A stretch of DNA of 64,000 nt from Nocardioides sp. LHD-245 (lineage in GTDB: Bacteria; Actinomycetota; Actinomycetes; Propionibacteriales; Nocardioidaceae), in the NCBI RefSeq assembly GCF_030929495.1, contig NZ_JAVFWN010000007.1, forward strand, positions 231,770-295,769, given 5' to 3'. Positions 52,456-60,885 of this stretch are shown piece by piece. The notes below the pieces were generated by a model. That model was given only the letters and a program-made list of their open reading frames with translations. It did not search any database and was not told the DNA's origin. Position 1 is the first letter of the stretch; every line of letters starts with the position of its first letter. A program made the position numbers and the translations under genes.

Positions 52456-53346
52456 CTAGCTGTCGCTCTCGTCGGCCGGCCGGTGACGGTGCGAGCGCAG
52501 GTCGGACACGCTGCCGGGCCCGGTCCGCGGCCAGTCGGGGTCGTCGCCGCTGTCCGCGACGCTGCCGAGGTAGGACAGCGCGGCCTCGTGGAGGTGGCCG
52601 TTGCTGGCGACGGCGTTGCCGCCCCAGGGTCCCTCGCGGCCCTCCAGCGAGGTGAACCGGCCGCCCGCCTCGCGCACGATGATGTCGAGGGCGGCCATGT
52701 CGTAGACCTCGAGGTCGGGCTCGGCGGCCAGGTCGACGGCACCCTCGGCGAGGAGCATGTAGGACCAGAAGTCGCCGTACGCACGGGTCCGCCACACGCG
52801 GCGCATCAGCGCGAGCAGGTCCTCACCGAGGCCGCGGTCCTCCCAGCCGCTGATCGAGGAGTACGAGAAGGAGGCGTCCTCCAGCCGGCGTACGTCGGAC
52901 ACACGACACTCGGTCGCCTTCATCAGCGACTTGCCGGTCCAGGCGCCCTGGCCCGCCGACGCCCACCAGCGACGCTGCAGCGCCGGGGCTGACACGACGC
53001 CGAGCACCACCTCGTCGTCGACGGCGAGGGAGATGAGGGTGGCCCACACGGGCACGCCGCGCACATAGTTCTTGGTGCCGTCGATCGGGTCGATGATCCA
53101 GCGGCGCTGGGAGTGCCCGGAGGTGCCCTGCTCCTCGCCGGTGACGGCGTCGCGGCTGCGTGCCTTGGAGAGGGTACGGCGGATCGACTCCTCGACCGCC
53201 TGGTCGGCGTCGGTCACCGGGGTCAGGTCCGGCTTGCTCATGACGTGCAGGTCGAGCGCGCGGAAGCGGGCCTGGGTGAGCGAGTCCGCGTCGTCGGCGA
53301 GCAGGTGCGCCAGACGCAGGTCGTCGGTGTAGTCGGGGGCAGCCAC
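52456..53346 (-). CDS. hisN: histidinol-phosphatase, inositol-monophosphatase family
   Basis: A 296-aa protein with the IMPase metal motifs: TGEEQG (about residues 69-74), IDPIDGTKNYVRG (about 85-97) and the late Asp in EVYDMAALDIIVREAGG. The HisN branch removes phosphate from histidinol phosphate in histidine synthesis. Assignment to HisN rests on resemblance to actinobacterial HisN proteins and on location, since hisN lies near rsgA/aroA/sigR in this phylum. The GTG start is 6 nt after a TAGGGT -10 box and is thus leaderless. Confidence 0.82.
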   Translation of the reverse strand: MAAPDYTDDLRLAHLLADDADSLTQARFRALDLHVMSKPDLTPVTDADQAVEESIRRTLSKARSRDAVTGEEQGTSGHSQRRWIIDPIDGTKNYVRGVPVWATLISLAVDDEVVLGVVSAPALQRRWWASAGQGAWTGKSLMKATECRVSDVRRLEDASFSYSSISGWEDRGLGEDLLALMRRVWRTRAYGDFWSYMLLAEGAVDLAAEPDLEVYDMAALDIIVREAGGRFTSLEGREGPWGGNAVASNGHLHEAALSYLGSVADSGDDPDWPRTGPGSVSDLRSHRHRPADESDS

Positions 53347-53352
53347 AGGGGC

Positions 53353-53358
53353 ACCCTA
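53353..53358 (-). promoter_or_regulatory. -10 box, leaderless promoter of hisN
   Basis: TAGGGT on the minus strand ends 6 nt before the GTG at 53346, which supports that start. Confidence 0.55.
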
Positions 53359-53425
53359 GCCGTCTCGGGCCGGGCCACCGGCGTGGGTCTGGCTCGGATC
53401 ACCCGTGGTCGTGCAGGATTCAACC

Positions 53426-53875
53426 ATGGAGATCAACGGCGTCCCGCTGCACCCGCTCGTCGTCCACGCGGCTGTGGTCTTCACCCCGTTGGCCGGCCTG
53501 GTCGCCGTGGCCTACGGCGTGCCCGCGTGGCGTGACCGGCTGCGCTGGCCGCTCGTGGCGCTGGCCGCGGTGTCGGTCGTCGCTGTCTGGGTGGCCTTCC
53601 TGTCCGGGGAGGACCTGCGGGAGGAGCGGTTCGCCACGGCCACGGGGACCTTCGCGGAGCGACTCGAGGACCACGAGACCTGGGCCGAGCGGCTCCGGAT
53701 CGGTGCCAGCGTGTTCGCCGTCCTCGCGTTCGCCGCGGCGTGGTTCCACACCCGCTCCGGGGCGGTCCGGGCCGGGCTCACCGGGCTCACGGTCGTCGGT
53801 GGCGTAGCCACGCTCGTCCTGGCCTTCCTCACCGGCGACGCCGGCGCGCAGGCGACCTGGCGCGTCGACGGCTGA
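53426..53875 (+). CDS. DUF2231 membrane protein
   Basis: A 149-aa protein with four hydrophobic helices. It opens with the family motif INGVPLHPLVVHAAVVFTPL, whose histidines are typical of DUF2231 and may bind metal or haem. ATG 53426 is used since the motif follows directly. The function is unknown. The gene is convergent with the TetR gene that follows. Confidence 0.82.
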   Translation: MEINGVPLHPLVVHAAVVFTPLAGLVAVAYGVPAWRDRLRWPLVALAAVSVVAVWVAFLSGEDLREERFATATGTFAERLEDHETWAERLRIGASVFAVLAFAAAWFHTRSGAVRAGLTGLTVVGGVATLVLAFLTGDAGAQATWRVDG

Positions 53876-53893
53876 TCCTCCGACGACTCGATG

Positions 53894-54460
53894 TCAGCTG
53901 GGGGAGAACCGTCCCAGCCACTGGTCGATGACCCGAGCCGCGAGCGGCTCGTCGGCCCGCATGATGCGCCCGAGCTCGAGGCCGCGCAGCATCGCGAGCA
54001 TCGACTCGAAGGTCGTCCGGGCGAGGTCGGGATCGTCGATTCCGGCGGCGCGGTCGAACTCCTCGCGCAGTGCCTGGCCCAGGCGCCGCTCGGCGGGCAG
54101 GAGCGCCGCACGCAGCTCCGGGTCGGTGCGCGAGGCGGTCCACAGCTCCATCGCTGCGAGGAAGGCCGGACCGCTCATGGCGGCGTGGATGGCGAGGACG
54201 AGGGCACGCAGCGCGGGCTCGTCGCCACGCTGCGCCGTCGCCCGGATCTGCGCGATCCGCATGTCGGCGATGTGGTGAACGGCGGCCGCGAAGAGCTCGG
54301 CCTTGGAGCCGAAGTGGTGGAGGAGCGCCCCCCGGGAGACCCCGACGTGCTCCTGGACCCGCTGGGTGGTCGTGCCGGCGTACCCGTGCTCGACGAGGGA
54401 CATCATCGCGCCGTCGAGCAGGCGCTGCCGGGTCTGCTCGCGCTGCTCCTTGCGGGTCAT
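53894..54460 (-). CDS. TetR-family regulator of crotonase operon
   Basis: A 188-aa TetR protein. The DNA-binding part reads QRLLDGAMMSLVEHGYAGTT, then HVGVSRGALLHHFGSKAELF. ATG 54460 was picked because the helix-turn-helix begins soon after. It is divergent from the enoyl-CoA hydratase/ligase/SDR operon, with a perfect 7-nt inverted repeat between them, so it probably represses that operon until an acyl-CoA or acid appears. Confidence 0.9.
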   Translation of the reverse strand: MTRKEQREQTRQRLLDGAMMSLVEHGYAGTTTQRVQEHVGVSRGALLHHFGSKAELFAAAVHHIADMRIAQIRATAQRGDEPALRALVLAIHAAMSGPAFLAAMELWTASRTDPELRAALLPAERRLGQALREEFDRAAGIDDPDLARTTFESMLAMLRGLELGRIMRADEPLAARVIDQWLGRFSPS

Positions 54461-54494
54461 GGCCACCCGCGGAGTGTAGTGACCTGTTTCATTG

Positions 54495-54512
54495 ACAGTC
54501 CAGACGGACTGT
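54495..54512. promoter_or_regulatory. TetR operator ACAGTCC-4 nt-GGACTGT
   Basis: Perfect 7-nt arms flank a 4-nt centre in the 104-nt space between the divergent TetR and crotonase genes. It overlaps a TTGACA (54492-54497) that could serve as a -35 box for the operon. Confidence 0.65.
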
Positions 54513-54564
54513 GAAAACGTCTCTCGCATCCCACCCGTCCACCGCGCCGTAGGAGAGCAGCCGG

Positions 54565-55464
54565 ATGACCCCGACCACCCGCACGATCAGCTACGAGGTC
54601 CGCGACCATCGGGCCTATCTCACGTTGGACCGCCCCGAGCGACTCAACGCGATCACCGCCGAGATGGGCCGCGAGATCGCCGCCGCCGTCGCGGCCGCCA
54701 ACGCCGACGACGACGTGCGGGTGATCGTGGTCCAGGGCGCCGGCCGGGCGTTCAGCGCCGGCTACGACCTCAAGCTGTACGCCGAGGAGGGCGAGGACCT
54801 GCAGCCCGAGGTCTGGGACCCGATCCAGGACTTCCGGATGATGAAGGCCAACACCGACAACTTCTTCAGCCTCTGGCGCTCCGCGAAGCCGACCGTCGCC
54901 AAGGTCCGTGGGTACGCCGTCGCCGGTGGCAGCGACATCGCGCTGTCCTGCGACATCGTCGTGATGGCCGAGGATGCGCGGATCGGCTACATGCCCGCGC
55001 GGATCTGGGGCTGCCCCACGACCGCGATGTGGGTCTACCGGCTCGGTGCCGAGCGGGCGAAGCGGATGCTGCTGACCGGCGACACGATCACCGGGATCCA
55101 GGCCAAGGAGTGGGGCCTGGTCGTCGACGCCGTGCCCGACGCCGAGCTCGACGCCGAGGTCGAGCGACTCGCGGACCGGATGGCCGGCGTACCCATCAAC
55201 CAGCTCGTCATGCAGAAGATGATGATCAACCAGGCCTACGACAACATGGGCCTGCAGACCACGCAGAACCTCGCGGTCCTCTTCGACGGGATCACCCGGC
55301 ACTCGCCCGAGGGCCGCTGGTTCGTGGACTTCGCCCAGACCCACGGCTTCGACGCCGCGGTGCGCTGGCGCGACCAGGGTCGCTTCATCCCCGACGGCGG
55401 CGGACCGGTGCCGACCGCCGAGGAGATCGCCGACCTCGCGGAGCGCGGGGAGGGAGCGCGATGA
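54565..55464 (+). CDS. enoyl-CoA hydratase/isomerase (crotonase) family protein
   Basis: A 299-aa crotonase. RPERLNAITAEMGREIA, GRAFSAGYDLKLY (oxyanion hole) and VRGYAVAGGSDIALSCDIVV are the family motifs. The first catalytic Glu of true hydratases (in GGGxEL) is replaced, because here the loop reads AGGSDIAL. It may therefore be an isomerase, hydrolase or lyase instead of a standard hydratase. AGGAG precedes the ATG. Its stop overlaps the ligase start. Confidence 0.9.
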   Translation: MTPTTRTISYEVRDHRAYLTLDRPERLNAITAEMGREIAAAVAAANADDDVRVIVVQGAGRAFSAGYDLKLYAEEGEDLQPEVWDPIQDFRMMKANTDNFFSLWRSAKPTVAKVRGYAVAGGSDIALSCDIVVMAEDARIGYMPARIWGCPTTAMWVYRLGAERAKRMLLTGDTITGIQAKEWGLVVDAVPDAELDAEVERLADRMAGVPINQLVMQKMMINQAYDNMGLQTTQNLAVLFDGITRHSPEGRWFVDFAQTHGFDAAVRWRDQGRFIPDGGGPVPTAEEIADLAERGEGAR

Positions 55465-57077
55465 CCGAGCTCGCCACGTCGTACTTCCCGGCCGACGAGA
55501 GCCGCCCCGTCCTCGAGCTCTCGGTCGGCGCGCTGCTGCGGGCGGCAGCCGCCGACGTCCCCGAGCGGACCGCCCTGGTCTCGATCGCGCCGGACCGGGA
55601 GCCGCAGAGCTGGACCTACGCCGAGCTGCTCGACGACGCCGAGCACGCCGCGGCCTGGCTGCTCGAGCGGTTCGCGCCCGGCGACCACGTCGCCGTGTGG
55701 GCGCCCAACCTGCCCGAGTGGGTCGTCCTCCAGTACGGCGCGGCGCTGGCCGGCATGGTCCTGGTCACGACGAACCCGGCGCTGCGCGGCCCCGAGCTGG
55801 AGTACGCCCTGCGCCAGTCGCGCGCCGTGGCCGTCGCCTACGCCGAGTCCTTCCGCGGCACCGACATGGCCTCGCTGATCACGTCCGTCCTGCCCGCCGT
55901 CCCCGGCGTGCGGGCCGTGCCGCTGACCGACTGGCTCGCCGAGGTCCGCGCGGTCGACGTCTCGGGCCTGCGGCTCCCGGAGGTGGACCCGGCGTCGGCG
56001 ACCCAGATCCAGTTCACCTCGGGCACCACCGGCTCGCCGAAGGCTGCGGTCCTGACCCACCGGGCGATGGTCACCAACGCCGGCGACGTCCGCACCCGGG
56101 CCGGCTCGCCCGAGGGAGCGGTGTGGCTCAGCGCCATGCCGCTGTTCCACACGGCGGGCTGCGGCCTGGTCGGCATCGGCAACCTGGTCCAGCGCGGCAC
56201 CCTGGTGCTGGCCCAGGTCTTCGAGCCGGGTCTGCTCCTCGAGGCCGTCGGGCGGTACGACGTCCAGGTGCTCGCCGGCGTACCGGCGATGCTGAAGGCG
56301 CTGCTGGCCCACCCCGAGGTGGCCACGCGCGACTACGCGAGCCTGGAGGTCGTGATGTCCGGCGGCGACGCGGTGCCGGCCGACGTGATCGCCGCCTGCG
56401 AGGCGACCTTCGGGGTCGGGTTCAGCACCGTCTACGGCCAGACCGAGCTCAGCCCGATCGTCACGCAGACCAGTCCCGACGATGCCGTCGAGGACAACCG
56501 CGGCACCGCGGGCCGTCCGCTGTGGAACGTCGAGGTGACGATCCTCGACGCCGAGACCGGCGCGGTCGTCCCCCTCGGCGCCGAGGGCGAGATCTGCGCC
56601 CGTGGCTACCAGCGGATGCTCGGCTACCTCGACATGCCGGAGGCCACGGCGGCCACCATCGACGCTGACGGCTGGCTGCACACCGGGGACCTCGGGACCA
56701 TGGACGCCCGCGGCTACGTGCGGGTGACCGGCCGGCTCAAGGACCTGATCATCCGCGGCGGCGAGAACATCTACCCGCGCGAGGTCGAGGACGTCCTCGT
56801 CCAGCACCCCGCGATCGGCAACGCGGTCGTCGTCGGGATCGACGACGAGGCCTGGGGCGAGTCGGTCGCCGCGATCGTCCAGCTCACGCCCGGCGCCGAG
56901 GCGCCGACCGCGGCCGAGCTGCACGACCTGGTCCGCGCGCGGCTGGCGCCGCACAAGACGCCGAAGGCCTGGTACGTCAGCGCCGACCTGCCGACCAACG
57001 CGATGGGCAAGCTGCAGAAGTTCCGGCTGCGCGACCAGATCGTCGCGGGCACCCTCGCGCCGCTGGAGCCGCGGTGA
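55461..57077 (+). CDS. acyl-CoA synthetase (AMP-forming ligase)
   Basis: A 538-aa ANL-family ligase with FTSGTTGSPKAA near residue 185, a YGQTELSP motif near 330, GWLHTGDLG, RGGENIYPREVED and the catalytic lysine in NAMGKLQKF. It joins an unknown acid to CoA using ATP and would feed the crotonase and the SDR that flank it. ATG 55461 overlaps the crotonase stop, and its own stop overlaps the SDR start. Confidence 0.92.
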   Translation: MTELATSYFPADESRPVLELSVGALLRAAAADVPERTALVSIAPDREPQSWTYAELLDDAEHAAAWLLERFAPGDHVAVWAPNLPEWVVLQYGAALAGMVLVTTNPALRGPELEYALRQSRAVAVAYAESFRGTDMASLITSVLPAVPGVRAVPLTDWLAEVRAVDVSGLRLPEVDPASATQIQFTSGTTGSPKAAVLTHRAMVTNAGDVRTRAGSPEGAVWLSAMPLFHTAGCGLVGIGNLVQRGTLVLAQVFEPGLLLEAVGRYDVQVLAGVPAMLKALLAHPEVATRDYASLEVVMSGGDAVPADVIAACEATFGVGFSTVYGQTELSPIVTQTSPDDAVEDNRGTAGRPLWNVEVTILDAETGAVVPLGAEGEICARGYQRMLGYLDMPEATAATIDADGWLHTGDLGTMDARGYVRVTGRLKDLIIRGGENIYPREVEDVLVQHPAIGNAVVVGIDDEAWGESVAAIVQLTPGAEAPTAAELHDLVRARLAPHKTPKAWYVSADLPTNAMGKLQKFRLRDQIVAGTLAPLEPR

Positions 57078-57856
57078 GCCGCGGGCTGGCCCACCTCGCC
57101 GACCGGACCGCCGTGGTGACCGGCGCCGGCCACGGCATCGGCCGAGCGCTCGCGGTCCGGCTGGCCGCCGAGGGGATGCGGGTCGCCGTCAACGACGTCG
57201 ACGCCGCCGCGGCCGCCGAGGTGGCCGCGCTCGTCGGCGGTCCGGCGATCGCCGTCGACCTTGGCACGCCCGAGGGTCCGGGCGAGCTGGTCGAGCGGGC
57301 CTGGGCCGCGCTCGGCGGGATCGACGTCTTCTGCGGGAACGCCGGGATCGGCGGGGGTGGGGGAGCCGAGGTCGGCGACGACGTCTGGACCCGGGTCCTC
57401 GACGTCAACCTGCTCGCCCACGTCCGGGCGGCCCGCTCCCTGGTGCCGCGCTGGATCGAGCGCGGCGGCGGGCACTATGTGGTCACGGCCAGCGCCGCCG
57501 GCCTGCTGACCATGATCGGCAACGCGCCGTACTCCGTGTCCAAGCATGCGGCCGTTGCCTTCGCCGAATGGCTCGACATCGAGTACGGCGAGCGCGGGGT
57601 CACCGCACAGGCCGTGTGCCCGCAGGGCGTCGACACGGCGATGCTCCGGGCCTCCGGTCCGGTCGAGGCGCTGCTCAGCAAGGACACCGCCATCGCGCCC
57701 GAGCAGGTCGTGGAGCAGGTGGTCACCGACCTGCGAGCCGGGCGCTTCCTCACCCTGCCCCACCCGGAGGTCGCCGGCTACTACCGGGCGCGCGCCGCCG
57801 ACACGGACGACTGGCTGCGGGGGATGCGCCGGCTGCACGCGGCGACCTTCGGCTGA
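57074..57856 (+). CDS. short-chain dehydrogenase/reductase
   Basis: A 260-aa SDR with TGAGHGIGRAL at residues 16-26, NAGIGGGGG near 94, the Ser of VTASAAG and YSVSK near 155. Its GTG overlaps the ligase stop. Most likely a 3-hydroxyacyl-type or ring-alcohol dehydrogenase working after the crotonase in the same breakdown route. Confidence 0.9.
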   Translation: MSRGLAHLADRTAVVTGAGHGIGRALAVRLAAEGMRVAVNDVDAAAAAEVAALVGGPAIAVDLGTPEGPGELVERAWAALGGIDVFCGNAGIGGGGGAEVGDDVWTRVLDVNLLAHVRAARSLVPRWIERGGGHYVVTASAAGLLTMIGNAPYSVSKHAAVAFAEWLDIEYGERGVTAQAVCPQGVDTAMLRASGPVEALLSKDTAIAPEQVVEQVVTDLRAGRFLTLPHPEVAGYYRARAADTDDWLRGMRRLHAATFG

Positions 57857-57868
57857 TCCCACGGCCCG

Positions 57869-57998
57869 TTGAGTCGTCGGTTCTGATCCCTTGAGTCGTC
57901 GCTTCCGACCTGTTCAGTCGTCGGTTCCGACCGGACAAGAGTGACGCCTCAACGGACCAGATCCGCCGACTCGACGGGTCAAAAGCGACGACTCAACG
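57869..57998. repeat. 22-bp tandem repeats and inverted copy between convergent genes
   Basis: Three head-to-tail 22-nt units start at 57869, 57891 and 57913 and share a core TTGAGTCGTCGGTTC-type sequence. An inverted copy of the core, AAGCGACGACTCAACG, lies at 57983-57998 directly before the rsgA stop. The element sits between the ends of the SDR operon and rsgA and may act as a bidirectional terminator. Confidence 0.65.
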
Positions 57999-59000
57999 TC
58001 AATAGTCGGTCACGGAGCGGGCCGCGAGCAGCCGCCGGAACGAGGCGACCCGCTCCGGGTCCGCCTCGCCGGCGGCGACGGCGATGTCCAGTCCGCACTC
58101 GGGCTCGTCGTCGCCGTGGGTGCAGCCGCGCGGGCAGTCCTCGGTCATCTCGTCGAGGTCGGGGAAGGCCTCGATGAGGTGCTCCGGCTGTACGTGCGCG
58201 AGCCCGAACGAGCGGATGCCGGGCGTGTCGATGATCCAGCCGTCGCCGTCCGCGAGCGGCAGCATCAGCGCGGATGTCGACGTGTGCCGGCCCTGGCCGG
58301 TCACGGCGTTCACGTGACCGGTCTCGCGGCGCGCATCGGGGACCAGCGCGTTGACGAGCGTGGACTTCCCGACGCCGCTGTGCCCGATCAGCACGCTGGT
58401 CTCGCCGCGCAGCCGATCGTGCAGCGCGTCCAGGCCGATGATCCTGCGGTCCGGGTCGCGGCGGGTGACCTCCCACGGCACCCCGAGTGATCGGTACGTC
58501 GCGAGCAGGGTCTCGGGGTCCTCCAGGTCGGCCTTCGTGAGGCAGAGCAGCGGCGTCATGCCGCCGTCGTACGCCGCCACGAGGGCGCGGTCGATCCACC
58601 GCGGCCGCGGCTCGGGGTCGGCGAGGGCGGTGACCACGACCAGTTGGGTGACGTTGGCGACGATCACCCGCTCGACCGGGTCGTCGTCGTCGGCGGTACG
58701 ACGCAGCGTGCTGTGCCGTTCCCGGACCTCGACGATCCGCGCCAGGGAGCCCTCGGCGCCCGACACGTCGCCGACCACGCGCACCCGGTCGCCCACCACC
58801 ACGCCCTTGCGGCCGAGCGGCCGGGCCTTCATGGCCAGCACGGTGCGCCCGTCGATGAGGAGCGTGAACCGGCCGCGGTCGACCGTGACGACGAGACCCT
58901 CGACGGCGTCGTCGTGGGCGGGACGCTCCTTGGTGCGGGGACGGGTACGCCGGCGCGGACGGTCGTAGTGCTCGACGTCGTGCTCGTCGTACCTCGGCAT
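57999..59000 (-). CDS. rsgA: ribosome small-subunit GTPase RsgA
   Basis: A 333-aa circularly permuted GTPase. It has an N-terminal OB fold (about 35-110), then LCLTKADL (G4), GHSGVGKSTLVNAL (G1) and IIDTPGIRSFGL (G3). A zinc region CPRGCTHGDDEPEC follows. RsgA helps late assembly of the 30S subunit. It starts 10 nt after aroA and is co-transcribed with it, an arrangement shared with mycobacteria. Confidence 0.95.
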   Translation of the reverse strand: MPRYDEHDVEHYDRPRRRTRPRTKERPAHDDAVEGLVVTVDRGRFTLLIDGRTVLAMKARPLGRKGVVVGDRVRVVGDVSGAEGSLARIVEVRERHSTLRRTADDDDPVERVIVANVTQLVVVTALADPEPRPRWIDRALVAAYDGGMTPLLCLTKADLEDPETLLATYRSLGVPWEVTRRDPDRRIIGLDALHDRLRGETSVLIGHSGVGKSTLVNALVPDARRETGHVNAVTGQGRHTSTSALMLPLADGDGWIIDTPGIRSFGLAHVQPEHLIEAFPDLDEMTEDCPRGCTHGDDEPECGLDIAVAAGEADPERVASFRRLLAARSVTDY

Positions 59001-59010
59001 CGGCGACGCC

Positions 59011-60309
59011 TCAGAACAGCCCGGACCAGAAGCCGGCGAAGTCGGGGAAGGTCTTGCCGGTGGTGGCGACGTTCTCGACCAGGACGCCGGGGACGGCCGC
59101 GCCGACGATCACCGCGGCGTGGGCCATCCGGTGGTCGGCGTAGGTGTGGAAGACCCCGCCGTGCAGTGGCGCGGGCGTGATCGTCAGCCCGTCGGGGTGC
59201 TCGACCACGTCGGCGCCGAGTGCGCCGAGCTCGGCGGCGAGGGCCGCGAGCCGGTCGGTCTCGTGGCCGCGGATGTGGGCGATGCCGGTGAGGTGGGAGG
59301 GCGTCTGCGCGAGCGCGCAGAGCGCGGCGACCGCCGGGGCGAGCTCGCCGACGTCGTGCAGGTCGGCCTCGAGCCCCTGGAGTCCGCGCCAGCCGTCGCT
59401 CGGGCCGGCGACCCGCAGCCCCTCGTCGACCCGGGAGACGGTGCAGCCCATCTGGGGGAGCAGGCCGCGCAGGGCGTCGCCGGCCTGCGTCGTCGCCGCC
59501 GGCCAGTCCCGGACCACGACGGACCCGCCGGACACGGCGGCCAGCGCCAGGAAGGGCGCCGCGTTGGAGAGGTCGGGCTCGATCGGCTCGTCGTGCGCCG
59601 CGATCGGGCCGGCCGCGACGACCCACCGGTTCGCCTCGCTGGTGTCGACCGCGACACCGCGGTCGCGCAGCATCGCGATCGTCATCTCGACGTGGGGGAG
59701 CGACGGGATCGGCTCGCCGTCGTGACGGACGTCGACCCCGGCGTCGAACCGTGCCCCCGCCAGCAGCAGCGCCGACACGAACTGCGACGACGCCGACGCG
59801 TCGATCACCACGGGCCCTCCGGGGACCGCGCCGGTGCCGCGCACCGTGAACGGCAGCGCCCCGTCGGTGTCGTCGACGGCCAGGCCCAGGGTGCGCAGCG
59901 CGGCCAGGATCTCGCCGACCGGCCGCTTGCGCATGTGCGCGTCGCCGTCGAACGCAACGTCGCCGCGCACCAGCCCGGCGGCCGGCGGCACGAACCTCAT
60001 CACGGTCCCGGCCAGCCCACAGTCCACCGACGCCCGGTCCTCCGGCACCGACCCGTCGAGCGGCGTCACCGCCCAGTCCTCGCCGTCGGTGACCACCGAC
60101 GCCCCGAGTGCGGTCAGCGCCTGCGCCATCAGCAGGGTGTCGCGCGAGCGCAGGGCCCGGCGTACGACGGAGGGCCCGTCCGCGAGCGCAGCGAGCACGA
60201 GCGCGCGGTTGGTGAGCGACTTGCTGCCCGGCAGGGTCACCGTCGTGTCGAGGGGCCCGATGCTGGTGGGCGCGGGCCAGGGGGCGTCGTGCGGGGCGGG
60301 AGTCGTCAT
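59011..60309 (-). CDS. aroA: 3-phosphoshikimate 1-carboxyvinyltransferase (EPSP synthase)
   Basis: A 432-aa enzyme of the shikimate pathway that joins phosphoenolpyruvate to shikimate 3-phosphate. LPGSKSLTNRALVLAALADG at about residues 28-47 and IDASASSQFVSALLLAGARF are substrate-binding signatures, and VSGGSVVVRDW and KTFPDFAGF lie in the second half. Length fits the family. A TAGACT -10 box lies 10 nt upstream, at the end of the DoxX-like gene. Confidence 0.95.
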   Translation of the reverse strand: MTTPAPHDAPWPAPTSIGPLDTTVTLPGSKSLTNRALVLAALADGPSVVRRALRSRDTLLMAQALTALGASVVTDGEDWAVTPLDGSVPEDRASVDCGLAGTVMRFVPPAAGLVRGDVAFDGDAHMRKRPVGEILAALRTLGLAVDDTDGALPFTVRGTGAVPGGPVVIDASASSQFVSALLLAGARFDAGVDVRHDGEPIPSLPHVEMTIAMLRDRGVAVDTSEANRWVVAAGPIAAHDEPIEPDLSNAAPFLALAAVSGGSVVVRDWPAATTQAGDALRGLLPQMGCTVSRVDEGLRVAGPSDGWRGLQGLEADLHDVGELAPAVAALCALAQTPSHLTGIAHIRGHETDRLAALAAELGALGADVVEHPDGLTITPAPLHGGVFHTYADHRMAHAAVIVGAAVPGVLVENVATTGKTFPDFAGFWSGLF

Positions 60310-60319
60310 CTCCCGGGTG

Positions 60320-60325
60320 AGTCTA
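60320..60325 (-). promoter_or_regulatory. -10 box of aroA-rsgA operon
   Basis: TAGACT on the minus strand lies 10 nt before the ATG at 60309 and overlaps the stop of the upstream DoxX-like gene, so aroA can be read separately from it. Confidence 0.4.
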
Positions 60326-60835
60326 GTGAACTCGGGCTCGCACCTTCGCGCCTACCAGCGCTGCCTCGCGGCGGGCGTCGTGGGTGGCGTGCCGCGCGCG
60401 CCAGGCGACCCCGGGCTTCCCGGCGGTGTCGAGCGCCGCGATGAGCAGGCCGCCGGCCAGAGCGGTGTTCTTCACGAAGTGGGTGAGCTGCTCGCGGCGC
60501 TGCTCCTTGTCGGTCGCCTCCCAGAACCGGTACCGCGCGGCCGTAGACGGCACTAGGGTGCCGCCGAGAAGGGCCGCCGAGAGCCGCGGGAAGTGGCCGG
60601 TCGCCAGGGCGAGCCCGGCGACCAGCTGGACGGCGCCACTCGTGCGCACCCACAGCACCGGGTCGCGGGGCACGGACACCCGCTCCGGCGTCGCGTTGTC
60701 CAGGACGGGTGCGACGGTCTCGGTCACCGGTGCCGCCTGGGCCGCGAGTGCGGGCGCGTCCTTGAGGTCCTGGACGCCGTTGGCGAGGAAGTACGACGCC
60801 AGCAGGGGTCGGGCGATCAGTCTGCTCAGTGCCAT
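60323..60835 (-). CDS. DoxX family membrane protein
   Basis: A 170-aa protein with about four hydrophobic segments. It begins IARPLLASYFLANGVQDLKD and has VRTSGAVQLVAGLALATGHFPRLSA, as in the DoxX/SURF4-like family. These membrane proteins may take part in thiol or quinone redox steps. In mycobacteria a DoxX protein works in oxidative-stress defence, which would fit the nearby sigR/rsrA. It lies 13 nt upstream of aroA. Confidence 0.8.
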   Translation of the reverse strand: MALSRLIARPLLASYFLANGVQDLKDAPALAAQAAPVTETVAPVLDNATPERVSVPRDPVLWVRTSGAVQLVAGLALATGHFPRLSAALLGGTLVPSTAARYRFWEATDKEQRREQLTHFVKNTALAGGLLIAALDTAGKPGVAWRARHATHDARREAALVGAKVRARVH

Positions 60836-60872
60836 GACCGGTCGGTACCCCGGCGCAGTCCGACCAGACCGA

Positions 60873-60878
60873 TAGATT
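60873..60878 (+). promoter_or_regulatory. -10 box, leaderless promoter of SRAP gene
   Basis: TAGATT ends 7 nt before the ATG at 60886. Confidence 0.5.
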
Positions 60879-60885
60879 GGCGGCC

